Source: an uncultured Eubacteriales bacterium | GTDB lineage: Bacteria; Bacillota; Clostridia; Lachnospirales; Lachnospiraceae | Length of the DNA stretch: 43,833 nt | Assembly (NCBI GenBank): GCA_902797845.1 | Contig: CADBUJ010000027.1 | Span: forward strand, 1 to 43,833 | Direction of reading: 5' to 3' | Shown here: piece after piece, positions 19,601-26,573 of the stretch | Layout of the letters: every line of letters begins with the position of its first letter | How positions within the stretch are numbered: position 1 is the stretch's first letter | Translations under genes and position numbers: made by a program | The notes under the pieces: generated by a model | Databases searched by the model: none | What the model was told of the DNA's origin: nothing | The model's input: only the letters and a program-made list of their open reading frames with translations

Positions 19601-21826
19601 CTTATAAAGGTAACAGACTTTGATAATGATCCTCTGAGCGTACGTGATGTAAACGGCAGACTGATCGCAAGTCCCGACGGATCGGCAGCATACGCCATCA
19701 GCGGTTATGTGGATGCAGATGCGGAAGAGCTGATAGATATACACAATACCAGGACACCGGATGAACTTGAGGTAAATAAGGTAGATGAGGATACGAACGA
19801 GCCTCTTGCAGGTGCAAAATTCGTTATCGAAAGCCTGAGGCCCGAAACGATCTGGAGGATCCACGAGGAGAACGGCGTAAAGACCTGGGTAGAGACATAC
19901 GTATTCGGAGAGAACGAAGACGATCCTGACAGCCCCAACATGACAAGCGTGATCGGACCGGCACACCATCCGGCTTCGGTACATATCGACGGAACAAACA
20001 GATATGTTGTCAGGGGAGATGTAATAGGAATCCTTTACTCTCTTCCCAGAAGCGAATGGGAGGATGATTATACACCGAGACCTCTTGATAAGGACGGAAA
20101 CGAGATAACAGATGTCAGGTGGGTAACGGTACCTGCAGGAACGGATCTTTCTCAGCTGACTCACGGAGTACATTACTTAACTCAGGGCGGAGTAAATTAT
20201 ATCTTAAGACCTTCCACCGGAACGGCCAACTCCTACGAGAAGATAGTAGATACAACAGTAACACACGTTTACTACTACGCAGAGACAACAGAGGATGGAA
20301 AGCTTAGAGATACGGATCCCAATCACGGAGAGCTTTTGAGCGAGCTTCCTATCATAGCAGGAGATCAAACGGTTTACGACGTATATGAGATAGAGGCTCC
20401 TCCGGGGTACATGACAGCCCTGGAACAGGTAAAGGAAACAAATCCGAGAGCTACCTGGGAAGATGCAAAGTTCCGGTTTACGGTAACATCAGGAAGGACC
20501 TGGGACAGCGCAAACAACAGAAGTGCTCCGTATATAGACTGGTACAACCCCATAACAAGACAGACTAACAGAGTAATAGGTCAATGGGATGATACGAACA
20601 AGCACTGGGGCTTCCTTTTTACCATCACCAACAAGAGAAACAACATAGGTGTAGAGCTTAAAAAGATATCCTCCAATCAAACAGTGAACATGGATGAACC
20701 TGAATACTATCAGATGACTCCTACCGGAGGAAATCCCAATGCACTGGGCTTATTCGAAAAAGAAGGAAACGATTACGTAAGGACAAAAGATACAAGTCCC
20801 GAAAGCGGTAAGACATATTATTTAGCTCTTACTCCCATACCTCAGTCAAGTGCAGACGACAGTACAGTAAATCCCAATGAAAGCGGTTGGGTAAGGCATA
20901 ATCAGATATTCGGAACAAGTTATCCGGCCACACCGGTGATCACAAGGAATGATCTTCCCGTAACAACGGATACTGTTAAGAAAGCAAATACACAATATTA
21001 CATCGTTGGTTCCTATACAGGTGACAAGATCAACGACATAACCACAGCAGGTCTTCCTGGCATATACTTCTCCTTATTTAAGGAAAGCACACAGACAGAT
21101 ACGAATTCCACTCTCTGGTGCTATGAGGGAAGCGGATATGCAGAAGGAACTGGAAATACAAACTATATAAATATACTGGATAAGAGCAAGACTCATAACG
21201 AAGGCAATTTAAACGGTAAGAATTACGGTAAATCAAGGCTGACGATCAACGAATACAGCAGTCTCAAACAAGGACAGATAGGCGGCCAGGATGCTGAAGT
21301 TAAGATCGATGAGACAGGATATCTGGTATATAAAGCAACAGGAGCGAGAGTAAAGAATACAGCAGGTACAGACATCCTATATGTAAAGAATGCTTTCGCA
21401 GCAGGAAAAGAAAAATATCTTGTTCCTGCAGAGAACCTGGCAGGTACGGAACTGAAAGATCTTGTAACAGACAAGAACGGAAATCTTGATTTCGGGAATC
21501 TTCCCGTAGGGACCTACTACCTGTTCGAGCACGCAAGCCCGGCGGCATATGCAGATCCTAAGGGCGTGGTGATCATCGAAGTATCATCAAAGGGAGTCAA
21601 ATATAATCAGATAGATAATATCTCCTCCCAGAATACAGCGATCACCAGAACGGAAGCTGATGGCAAAACGGTTTACACACTTGTCATCACAAACACACCG
21701 GACGAAATGACACTTCCGATGACCGGAGGTCCGGGAACACTAGTTTATACTTTGATAGGCATCACCCTAATGCTGGGATGTGCATATCTTGGGTATATAA
21801 GACTAAAAAGAAGGGAGGGCTACTGA
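13679..21826 (+). CDS. Giant pilus tip-type adhesin: HxHxxxCY repeats, CHAP domain, VWA domain, LPMTG anchor
   Basis: 2715 residues; ATG at 13679 follows TGGAGCG. Signal segment 20-48 (KWKKVVTALA...TYALILPA). Six HxHxxxCY repeats start at H59, H88, H114, H152, H184 and H202, each with trailing Cys-containing strands in most copies. Residues about 236-400 match a CHAP amidase/endopeptidase: C282 in GDWCAMY, H345 in TNHIGIV and a polar residue near E376/N378. Beta modules of unclear family fill about 430-800. A von Willebrand A domain (about 1000-1265) has the MIDAS motif D1011-K-S-G-S. CnaB-like (about 1540) and SpaA/prealbumin-like modules (about 2030-2240 with an EIEAPPGY box, and about 2600-2640) follow. 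LPMTG is at 2679-2683, then a membrane helix and basic tail. VWA-bearing ancillary pilins are known tip adhesins; a CHAP enzyme in the same chain is the unusual part. Confidence 0.93.
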   Translation: MRNDIEKRAKVITKKKLFNAKWKKVVTALACVSVFWTTYALILPAITASVSTYCGQEEHIHDEDCYMLHLTCGMEEGQDETRKTDAGHTHTDACYTHYTELTCKLDETAKDAGHTHGSNCYETVTTINEANEEVSEQVLICGQQEREATEGHSHKDSCYTTVKTLYCEETEREASYETLEGSGHIHSDSCYEKEFTCTKQEHKHSEECYSDKTADLESAVTWEKTLPDQEEYTGVWVEDMLLIAKSQLGYKESTKNFVFEDGRRKGYTRYGALKGVPYGDWCAMYIQFCLHYAGVDPELFPSNPSCRRWAAAAEEMDNFFTPDEYVPNVGDIIFFDYDGSGITNHIGIVTDLIYEETENEETGVKEEVLKEIETIEGNSSDTVRYNTYKIDDECIYGYTVVPEKPEDYDETSKEIPEEEETESATVSLATYTETGVRVEFSAPREAFAEDVKTSELWLAVEEIRENDDSYSAYAGKAEEKMNSEFAEINKLRLFDITVMDSDNKEVKWANESLASVQIILPDGETMGQDDDKDISVIHFNEDGTEMDAEILDSKMEDEVVTFETPSFSVFGVAETSSLTSKIITAEGKAFTVTVTYSQNAEIPEGATLSLTEYKKDTEEYASIRELQESKLQAQREAYIEENLQSTLEEFQSRENIEIDGMETGTPDEAAVRELLGMVFDEHMGINDLALIDISILDPNGIKVEPAAPVDVQIVMTELPEDVTPSDVASTLRVNHIVEQENGDLVPELVANAAGEEGKVEIVMDPAAESGNASAVAEFTVDGFSFYTIGWDQQGGSSNQRFTVYYGYEVRVTENGVAKDYFHEFGNQIQRPSNGYNDATGANAEYHLNKAAKTGNMLSGTDFANYKYKRAYVRHRNGDIYTLTSGPNGDDPVVYGTGNGFKVKRWDGHEITLSNADEIYVVYETPHNNGLDYNYEDRNTATNTTRGGSQVNPNPTGGDVDLGEPAHTKTLTENVSDKTDLFDNTYELTLTATGNSAHKENHTKADIIIIWDKSGSMRQAHGNNPPPHEPLTDAAINLVNEITAATEDYPESVEYTLIRYNHEADLVLQGVTGQRMITELRGMKSNPYWHYGYATNWEDGLAKAAAINTRKDAKQYVIFITDGKPSLRNTRGSQYAENNWHINNITSTGNGPYMRTDEWTYVKNGNGVWSWVSGKASGTSGSLYGDTGNHSDNAQANVNTAIDLARSIGEANMQFFGIGIATAGEDMTNQMNQIISASGGTGTIAKNTEEILAVFDPVIEAVIKDYEYQFMEINDNLSATTETVLVDTPGDFKYYKYFGALPTSMPEGFSVISETTGERVVVDASMWNNMRNKGNAPGNFPGRDKEYLFNVILNATDENGNYYIDQRERYLPYGKVWEEMTLAEKEPYKWNEAPAAVYTASTGKVEWNLQALDVEKGMTYAVAFTVYPNQDGWDRITDLKNHANDPDFDWSKVNIDYVKNQDGSVDLFEQIYEDGVYKGHGTRPLLSLDAQGNVKIASNDQAELKYRQKTTTTDQSGSGTPQYGEIKTATYKSPYMSVEPSSVNLRKIWKDTLVPRWPINEVDLEIWYVSRGNGRQVIKDGVTMYEDADTHDLTDKTEIAYVDDNNVTWYWSSKYEELHLSETDDFAGYINIYEGDESVTGLGATIITAEYFDELRSSSESGLHIDDEHYLMNGSEFVTNSKGHKVQYFAFWETESSIAPGLVATNIKADGSPLTGAEGHFYAFREDDTSLNQGEQFTQHFELDSTVIRPMKRDGIMDENSQMLAGTNSRKGELAITKMALTQDRHEINPDVPFQVDITLTDSRGNPLMMDSVEGQDPVTGEDIISQRPRNDIEYVVYDSGGNVVDIDSITGSTPGSYEIKITKEQIDGEAATADWHKTVPYDASSRKHHLVFSKLYADWTIVFVNLPSGAKWTVQETFSENAYSNGYVFEGYTLPEGKRGHDTLHPQPHFLSDRVHYSGGTVDYDEHGNIIETNLIKVTDFDNDPLSVRDVNGRLIASPDGSAAYAISGYVDADAEELIDIHNTRTPDELEVNKVDEDTNEPLAGAKFVIESLRPETIWRIHEENGVKTWVETYVFGENEDDPDSPNMTSVIGPAHHPASVHIDGTNRYVVRGDVIGILYSLPRSEWEDDYTPRPLDKDGNEITDVRWVTVPAGTDLSQLTHGVHYLTQGGVNYILRPSTGTANSYEKIVDTTVTHVYYYAETTEDGKLRDTDPNHGELLSELPIIAGDQTVYDVYEIEAPPGYMTALEQVKETNPRATWEDAKFRFTVTSGRTWDSANNRSAPYIDWYNPITRQTNRVIGQWDDTNKHWGFLFTITNKRNNIGVELKKISSNQTVNMDEPEYYQMTPTGGNPNALGLFEKEGNDYVRTKDTSPESGKTYYLALTPIPQSSADDSTVNPNESGWVRHNQIFGTSYPATPVITRNDLPVTTDTVKKANTQYYIVGSYTGDKINDITTAGLPGIYFSLFKESTQTDTNSTLWCYEGSGYAEGTGNTNYINILDKSKTHNEGNLNGKNYGKSRLTINEYSSLKQGQIGGQDAEVKIDETGYLVYKATGARVKNTAGTDILYVKNAFAAGKEKYLVPAENLAGTELKDLVTDKNGNLDFGNLPVGTYYLFEHASPAAYADPKGVVIIEVSSKGVKYNQIDNISSQNTAITRTEADGKTVYTLVITNTPDEMTLPMTGGPGTLVYTLIGITLMLGCAYLGYIRLKRREGY

Positions 21827-21841
21827 TTATTCTTCACAAGA

Positions 21842-21895
21842 TGCTTGGGGAGGATAATCAGGAAGAATCCCTCAAGCAAGGCCTGCTAAGGCAGG
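21842..21895 (+). other. Two hairpins between tip adhesin and major pilin
   Basis: TGCTTGGGG (21842-21850) pairs with CCTCAAGCA (21870-21878), with one G-T wobble; CCTGC (21882-21886) pairs with GCAGG (21891-21895) around a 4-base loop. No U-tract follows, so they are not ordinary terminators. They could protect a processed pilin mRNA or act as an attenuator; no convincing promoter is visible in the 153-base gap. Confidence 0.55.
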
Positions 21896-21979
21896 TGAAA
21901 AAGTAACGATAAGTAACATGCTTTAGCAGAAAAAGCGAACAAACAAAAACAAAATCTTTAGAAAAAGAGAGGAAAAGAA

Positions 21980-23833
21980 ATGAGTAAATTAAGAAAAGTT
22001 TTTGCAGTGCTCCTTGCTTTAACAATGACTCTTGCAATGGGCATTACAGCATTCGCAGCTGACATCACACTCAACACAGGAGATCAGACAGCAAACCAGC
22101 ATGAATACAAGGCATATCAGATCTTCAAAGGTACCGTAAACGGCGGAGAGATCTCCGTTACCGGATGGGGCGACGGCGTTGACACCACACTTGTTGGCGA
22201 AGCTCCCAACCAGATGCCTAAGATCCTTAAGGCATTAAAGGATGACACAACTATCGGTTCTCTCTTTGCAGACGCAAAGACCCCTGAAGCAGCAGCTAAG
22301 GTTATCTCCGGATTCAACGCAGATCAGACTATAGCTTTTGCAAAAGTAATCGATGACAACCTTGGAACAGGCGTAGATCCTGACTCAGGAAGCGCATTTA
22401 AATGGTCAGATCTTGAAGACGGTTACTACCTCTTACTTGACAGCCTTAAGACAGGCGCTCCCGATGATGAATATCTTTCAGCAAATATCGTTAAGCTGGC
22501 AGGAACAAACGTATCAGTTACAGTTAAGGGTTCAAAGCCTTCATCCGACAAGGGTGTTGAAAAGGCAGCTAATCCCCAGGCAAACGCTCCTACAGAGCAC
22601 ATCACTATCGACAATGCACAGGCAAACATCGGCGACAAGGTATTCTATACCCTTAAGGGTGTTACAGCTTCCAACATCGACAAGTATGAAGTTTACAAGT
22701 GGGAATTCGTGGATACTCTTCCTGTAGGTCTTGCATTCTATCAGATAGAAGATATCTACTTAAACGGAACATCTATCCTTGACACAAACCAGAAGCCCGT
22801 TAAGGCTGACCTTGATGTAAACGCAAGAGATGCAAATGCTACAGCAACACCTCCTGTTACAGCACACTCAGGAGTCAAAGTTACAACTCCTACCATAAAG
22901 GCAACAGACGCACAGGCAGCAGGAACAGCAGATGCTCCCGAGACCGGTGGCGGAACACTTAAGGTAGAATACAAGGATCTTACAAAAGTTATCACATCTG
23001 AAGATGCAGCAGCAGCAAACCTTTTAGTAGTATATTCCGCAGTAGTTACAAAGGCAGCTACACAGGGCGGTACATATGATGAGACAACCAACACCATGTA
23101 TGCAAACTTCACACGTAATCCCAATGGTGATGGCGACGGTAAGACTCCCGAAGAGAAGGCAGTAGTTTACAACGTAACGATCAACCTTGACAAGTACAAT
23201 AACCAGACTCCCCTTACAAAGCTTCCCGGAGCAGAATTCCAGCTTCGTCGTCAGAGATCTACAGGTTCTACAACAACCACAGAATATGCTGTAGTAGACT
23301 TTAATAAGGATACAATGGAAGGCACAGGCAAGATCCTTCGTTGGACAACGAACAGAGATGAAGCAACAACTCTTTCCACAGGTCCCGATGGCGGCACATA
23401 TGCTCCTATAGTTGTAAAAGGTCTTGAGAGCGGTTCCTATGTACTCGTGGAGACAAAGGCTCCCGAAGGATACAATCAGCCCCCTGCAATAACAGATACA
23501 ACTGCAACAGAATGGACAGTTACATTTACGGTTACAGCTACAGGCAAGGGCGCAAATGATGCAGGTCTTTCCAAGCTTGAGATCAAGGAAGTTAACAAGA
23601 CAGGTAACATCGCATCAGCAACAGCTCAGAATCTCCAGGACGACGGCGCAACCGAAAGCGGAAACGGCTCCATCAGCCTTGGACAGGTAGGCGTTGATGT
23701 ACAGAACACCAACAACCTTACACTTCCTTCTACCGGTGGTATCGGTACAACTATCTTCTACATCGTTGGTACACTCCTTGTACTCGGATGTGCAGTTCTC
23801 TTCGTATCAAAGAGAAAGATGGCAGCAAAATAA
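21980..23833 (+). CDS. Major pilin (shaft subunit), isopeptide-type, LPSTG
   Basis: 617 residues; ATG at 21980 follows AGAGAGG. Residues 1-27 are a signal peptide ending in AFA. Then come a fimbrial N-terminal domain (about 30-195), an isopeptide-forming middle domain (about 200-400, with WEFVDTLP), and a CnaB/SpaA domain (about 400-575) with E-box glutamate E491 in ETKAPEGY. LPSTG is at 582-586, followed by a membrane helix and KRKMAAK. Class C sortases link such pilins through a lysine of one subunit and the LPxTG threonine of the next. I do not see a canonical WxxxVxVYPK pilin motif, so the acceptor lysine is uncertain (perhaps near VKGSKPSSDK). The strong codon bias and even base composition fit high expression. 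Confidence 0.92.
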   Translation: MSKLRKVFAVLLALTMTLAMGITAFAADITLNTGDQTANQHEYKAYQIFKGTVNGGEISVTGWGDGVDTTLVGEAPNQMPKILKALKDDTTIGSLFADAKTPEAAAKVISGFNADQTIAFAKVIDDNLGTGVDPDSGSAFKWSDLEDGYYLLLDSLKTGAPDDEYLSANIVKLAGTNVSVTVKGSKPSSDKGVEKAANPQANAPTEHITIDNAQANIGDKVFYTLKGVTASNIDKYEVYKWEFVDTLPVGLAFYQIEDIYLNGTSILDTNQKPVKADLDVNARDANATATPPVTAHSGVKVTTPTIKATDAQAAGTADAPETGGGTLKVEYKDLTKVITSEDAAAANLLVVYSAVVTKAATQGGTYDETTNTMYANFTRNPNGDGDGKTPEEKAVVYNVTINLDKYNNQTPLTKLPGAEFQLRRQRSTGSTTTTEYAVVDFNKDTMEGTGKILRWTTNRDEATTLSTGPDGGTYAPIVVKGLESGSYVLVETKAPEGYNQPPAITDTTATEWTVTFTVTATGKGANDAGLSKLEIKEVNKTGNIASATAQNLQDDGATESGNGSISLGQVGVDVQNTNNLTLPSTGGIGTTIFYIVGTLLVLGCAVLFVSKRKMAAK

Positions 23834-23877
23834 TAAATGATATAAAATGATCATATAATATGATTATGATCCATGTT

Positions 23878-23903
23878 CCCGGGGGCCAAAAGGCCCCCAG
23901 GGG
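23878..23903 (+). other. GC-rich hairpin without U-tract between pilin and sortase
   Basis: GGGGGCC (23881-23887) pairs perfectly with GGCCCCC (23892-23898) around an AAAA loop, and flanking CCC/GGG extend it with a bulged A. No T-run follows, so it is not a classical terminator. It sits 45 bases after the pilin stop and 23 bases before the srtC start, a position suited to stabilising the pilin mRNA 3' end or limiting read-through to sortase. Confidence 0.7.
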
Positions 23904-23925
23904 ATCTGGATAAGGGAGAGCTCGG

Positions 23926-24921
23926 ATGAAAAAGAAGAATAGACTTTCTACAATTCTACTGATCCTGGGCTTTCTGGTAGGTCTTGTACTTCTTTTATAT
24001 CCTTCCGTGGCAGATGCCTGGAACCGAGGGATGGCTGTTCAGACCGTTGCTCACTATACGGATGCAGCCAGCGAGCTGAAGGAAGAAGAATATAAAAGAC
24101 TTAAGGAAGAGGCATACGCCTATAATGCGGATATGGCAGGATTCAGCGATTATGCTTTGGATGCGGAGCTTAAGGATTACGATGCCATACTTAATTTGAG
24201 CAACGACGGTATGATGGGCTTTATCGAAATCGATAAGATAAATGTGACCTTGCCCATATACCATGGCACTGATGATACCTACCTTCAGATAGCAACAGGC
24301 CATCTGGACTGGTCATCACTGCCGGTGGGAGCTGTGTCCTGGGATCCTGAAACCCAGACAGTAGACCCCGATGACGGCGCACATTCCATTATCTCCGGCC
24401 ACAGAGGCCTGCCCAGTGCCAGATTGTTTACGGATCTGGACCAGGTTGTAGTAGGAGATACATTTAAGATAACGGTCCTTAAGGATGTTTACGCATATCA
24501 GGTAGATCAGATAAGGGTCGTTGAGCCGGAAGACCTTTCGGCACTTCATATCGAAAAGGGTAAGGACTACTGTACATTAGTCACATGTACGCCCTACAGC
24601 GTTAATTCCCACAGACTCCTTATAAGAGGCTTCAGGATAAACCCGGCTGTATCCTACATGGTACAGTCAAATGCTACTCAGGTAAGGACTTATATAGTTG
24701 CCGTGGTAATGGCAGTACCCATACTGGTTCTTTTATTCCTGATAGCAGTTATCAAACCGAACAGATTTAAAAAGAAAAAATATATCGATGAGCAGATAAT
24801 GGATGAGCTTGAGATAGCAGAGCTTCCTCTTTACAGGCTTGACCTTTCTGTGATGGAGATAAACCGTCTTATGAAGAGGGCGGAAAAACAGGATGACGAT
24901 CGGGAAGATGATGAAGAATGA
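23926..24921 (+). CDS. srtC: Class C (pilin-polymerising) sortase
   Basis: 331 residues; ATG at 23926 follows GGGAGAG. An N-terminal membrane helix (8-28) and a second C-terminal helix (about 247-268) followed by KKKK are the class C layout. The catalytic triad is visible: H159 in SGHRGLPSARLF, C221 in TLVTCTPY and R234 in LLIRG. The enzyme should act on the outer membrane face, cleaving between Thr and Gly of LPxTG and joining pilin subunits. It is the only sortase in the operon, so it probably handles the LPMTG, LPSTG and LPQTG substrates encoded around it. I do not see a canonical DPW/DPF lid motif. Final wall attachment may need another sortase; the class B enzyme at 42055 is unlikely to do this alone. 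Confidence 0.95.
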   Translation: MKKKNRLSTILLILGFLVGLVLLLYPSVADAWNRGMAVQTVAHYTDAASELKEEEYKRLKEEAYAYNADMAGFSDYALDAELKDYDAILNLSNDGMMGFIEIDKINVTLPIYHGTDDTYLQIATGHLDWSSLPVGAVSWDPETQTVDPDDGAHSIISGHRGLPSARLFTDLDQVVVGDTFKITVLKDVYAYQVDQIRVVEPEDLSALHIEKGKDYCTLVTCTPYSVNSHRLLIRGFRINPAVSYMVQSNATQVRTYIVAVVMAVPILVLLFLIAVIKPNRFKKKKYIDEQIMDELEIAELPLYRLDLSVMEINRLMKRAEKQDDDREDDEE

Positions 24922-24975
24922 TCCCGTCATCCGTAACTTACGAATGTAACGCAGTGTATTTGTAAAGGAGTTAAG

Positions 24976-25944
24976 ATGAGCAGAATCAGAAAAAGGATAA
25001 ACAAGATCCTGACAGCAATGCTGACTGTAGTACTGCTGTTGCTTGCAGCTCCTTTGGAGGTGCACGCAGAACTAATAGATATCGAAAGAGAGACCACATT
25101 AGAGGTCTACTTCAATGCATATGGTACCCCTATAGAAGGTATCGAATTCAGGGCATACAGGATAGCCTCCATAAACGAGTTTGCCGAAGGTATGCTCACA
25201 AGTAAATATAAAAGCTATCCCATAGAATTTCCTAAAAAGCAATCAGGATACAGAGCTTTGGCGGAGACCGTAAGAGGATATATTTCGGAAGACGGCATCA
25301 CTCCCGATTATGCTGGTAAGACTGATGCGGAAGGCAGATACAATTTCGGTACGGTGGATCAGGGATTGTATGTCGTACTGGCAGATCCTTACGAATTTAA
25401 GGGAAAAACATATATACCGTATCCCATAGTTACACTGGTGCCGACGGTAGGTCTTCAGGGACAATGGGTCTATGATGTGGAGGTAAGTCCCAAATACAGG
25501 ATGTATGAGCCCTCCGATGAGCCCATTAAGATAGAAGTCCTTAAGGTCTGGGAAGCATTAAATACCAACGGAGAGACTGCACATCCCGAGTCCGTAAAGG
25601 TTAAGCTTCTTTGCAACGGAGAGGATGTAGGTGAACCTGTAACCCTTAATAAGGATAATTCCTGGAGATACGAATGGGATGGCCTTGACGGCTCCAAAAG
25701 CTACGAGATAGTGGAATTGGATGTTCCAAGCGGCTATACGGTAAGTATAACGAAGGAAGGCACATTATTTACGGTAACGAATAAGGAAACACCGCCTCCT
25801 GAAACAGAAGTTCCGCCACCTCCCGGAGGGACGACCCCTAAGAAACTGCCTCAGACGGGACAGGACTGGCTTCTTGTTATAGGCCTTCTGATATCAGGAT
25901 TTGTTCTTACGATCATCGGTTATATAAGAAAGAAAACGGCATAA
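24976..25944 (+). CDS. Minor pilin, probable basal/anchor subunit, LPQTG
   Basis: 322 residues; ATG at 24976 follows AAAGGAG at 5 bases. Signal peptide 1-32 (ends VHA). Residues about 35-175 form one beta domain, with an LEVYFNAYG strand and GLYVVLADP box like pilin SpaA folds. Residues about 180-270 are a Cna_B domain (VLKVWEALN...YEIVELDVPSGY...FTVTNK). A proline-rich stretch (about 272-287) lies next to LPQTG and a membrane helix with RKK tail. Small two-domain pilins with Pro-rich tails are typically the wall-anchoring base of sortase pili (compare GBS GBS150 type). It closes the operon and is followed by a strong terminator. Confidence 0.9.
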   Translation: MSRIRKRINKILTAMLTVVLLLLAAPLEVHAELIDIERETTLEVYFNAYGTPIEGIEFRAYRIASINEFAEGMLTSKYKSYPIEFPKKQSGYRALAETVRGYISEDGITPDYAGKTDAEGRYNFGTVDQGLYVVLADPYEFKGKTYIPYPIVTLVPTVGLQGQWVYDVEVSPKYRMYEPSDEPIKIEVLKVWEALNTNGETAHPESVKVKLLCNGEDVGEPVTLNKDNSWRYEWDGLDGSKSYEIVELDVPSGYTVSITKEGTLFTVTNKETPPPETEVPPPPGGTTPKKLPQTGQDWLLVIGLLISGFVLTIIGYIRKKTA

Positions 25945-25974
25945 TGATCCGTATAAATAAATGTTGAATTCAAA

Positions 25975-26015
25975 AAGCTCTCGGGAAATGCATTTCCCGG
26001 GAGCTTACCTCTTTT
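25975..26015 (+). terminator. Terminator of the pilus operon
   Basis: A nearly perfect inverted repeat (AAGCTC-T-CGGGAAAT / ATTTCCCG-G-GAGCTT, one T-G wobble) with a tiny loop is followed by ACCTCTTTTT. It lies 30 bases after the LPQTG pilin stop codon. Confidence 0.88.
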
Positions 26016-26120
26016 TATGATTTCTTTGATACCTGCAAAGTGGTATTTCTACGGTAGGTAGGATATACTTGGAATACGGCAGGGTATCTTATAAAGGGGT
26101 GCCTTTTCGGAAGAAAGTAT

Positions 26121-26137
26121 TGTCGAAATTTGTCGAA
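26121..26137 (+). promoter_or_regulatory. Tandem Spo0A-box-like sites
   Basis: TGTCGAA occurs at 26121-26127 and 26131-26137, exactly one helical turn apart, in the gene-free region ahead of the DUF951-rpsF operon. TGTCGAA is the core 0A box bound by phosphorylated Spo0A in Firmicutes. Single copies arise by chance in a window this size; two copies at 10-bp spacing in an intergenic region are more telling. The presence of spo0A in this genome is not shown here. The rest of 26016-26253 holds no gene I can support. Confidence 0.5.
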
Positions 26138-26253
26138 TGGTTTGGATTGATAAAGGAACAGAACCGGAAGACAATGATAATATGATTCTTTCTGCCGCAG
26201 TCATACTTTTTTGAAGACTATCATCGCATCTTTATCTTCCGGCGGAGGCGGTA

Positions 26254-26460
26254 ATGGATATTCAGATAGGAGATATTTTAAAACTTAAAAAAGAGCATCC
26301 CTGCGGAAGCAGAGAGTGGGAAGTGCTTAGGACAGGTGCGGATCTAAGGCTTAAATGTCTCGGCTGCGGGCATACTCTTTTGATACAGCGCAAAAAGGCA
26401 GAAAAGAATATAAAGGATTTAATAAGGGCATCCGAAAGCGGTGGGAACGGAGAAATATAA
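26254..26460 (+). CDS. DUF951 family small protein
   Basis: 68 residues; ATG at 26254 follows GGAGG at 5 bases. The motif set GDILKLKKEHPCGSREWEV, then GADLRLKCLGCGHTLLI, matches the DUF951 family of short Firmicute proteins, including two CxxC-type cysteines and a conserved HPCG. In Bacillus a member (YyzM) is also encoded near rpsF-ssb-rpsR, so the neighbourhood is conserved. The C-terminal KKAEKNIKDLI helix is basic. Function is not established; nucleic-acid or ribosome association is a guess. It is separated from rpsF by 113 bases carrying an RNA structure. Confidence 0.88.
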   Translation: MDIQIGDILKLKKEHPCGSREWEVLRTGADLRLKCLGCGHTLLIQRKKAEKNIKDLIRASESGGNGEI

Positions 26461-26505
26461 AGAAAACGTTGCTTTTTACAGGCTCTTATGGTAACATATT
26501 CGGGC

Positions 26506-26564
26506 GTGGCTTTAGGCCACATTTCCTTGCTCCTTTTTATAAGGGGCCAAAAGACCAAAAGGAG
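26506..26564 (+). promoter_or_regulatory. rpsF leader: hairpin plus ribosome-binding-site-sequestering stem
   Basis: GTGGC (26506-26510) pairs with GCCAC (26516-26520). Downstream, CTCCTTTT (26530-26537) is perfectly complementary to AAAAGGAG (26557-26564), which is the ribosome binding site of rpsF. Folding would hide the start site. S6:S18-responsive leaders ahead of rpsF are known in bacteria; I infer this is one, but did not match a consensus. Confidence 0.6.
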
Positions 26565-26573
26565 GTGCGAAAA

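Noticed and set aside
13679..21826. Frameshift or gene join in the 8.1 kb adhesin gene
   Set aside because: The frame is continuous from a good start to a proper LPMTG tail, with coherent domains throughout.
26355..26573. N-terminal extension of rpsF
   Set aside because: Ribosomal protein S6 starts at 26574 behind a strong AAAGGAGGTG; the upstream portion overlaps the DUF951 gene and a regulatory leader.
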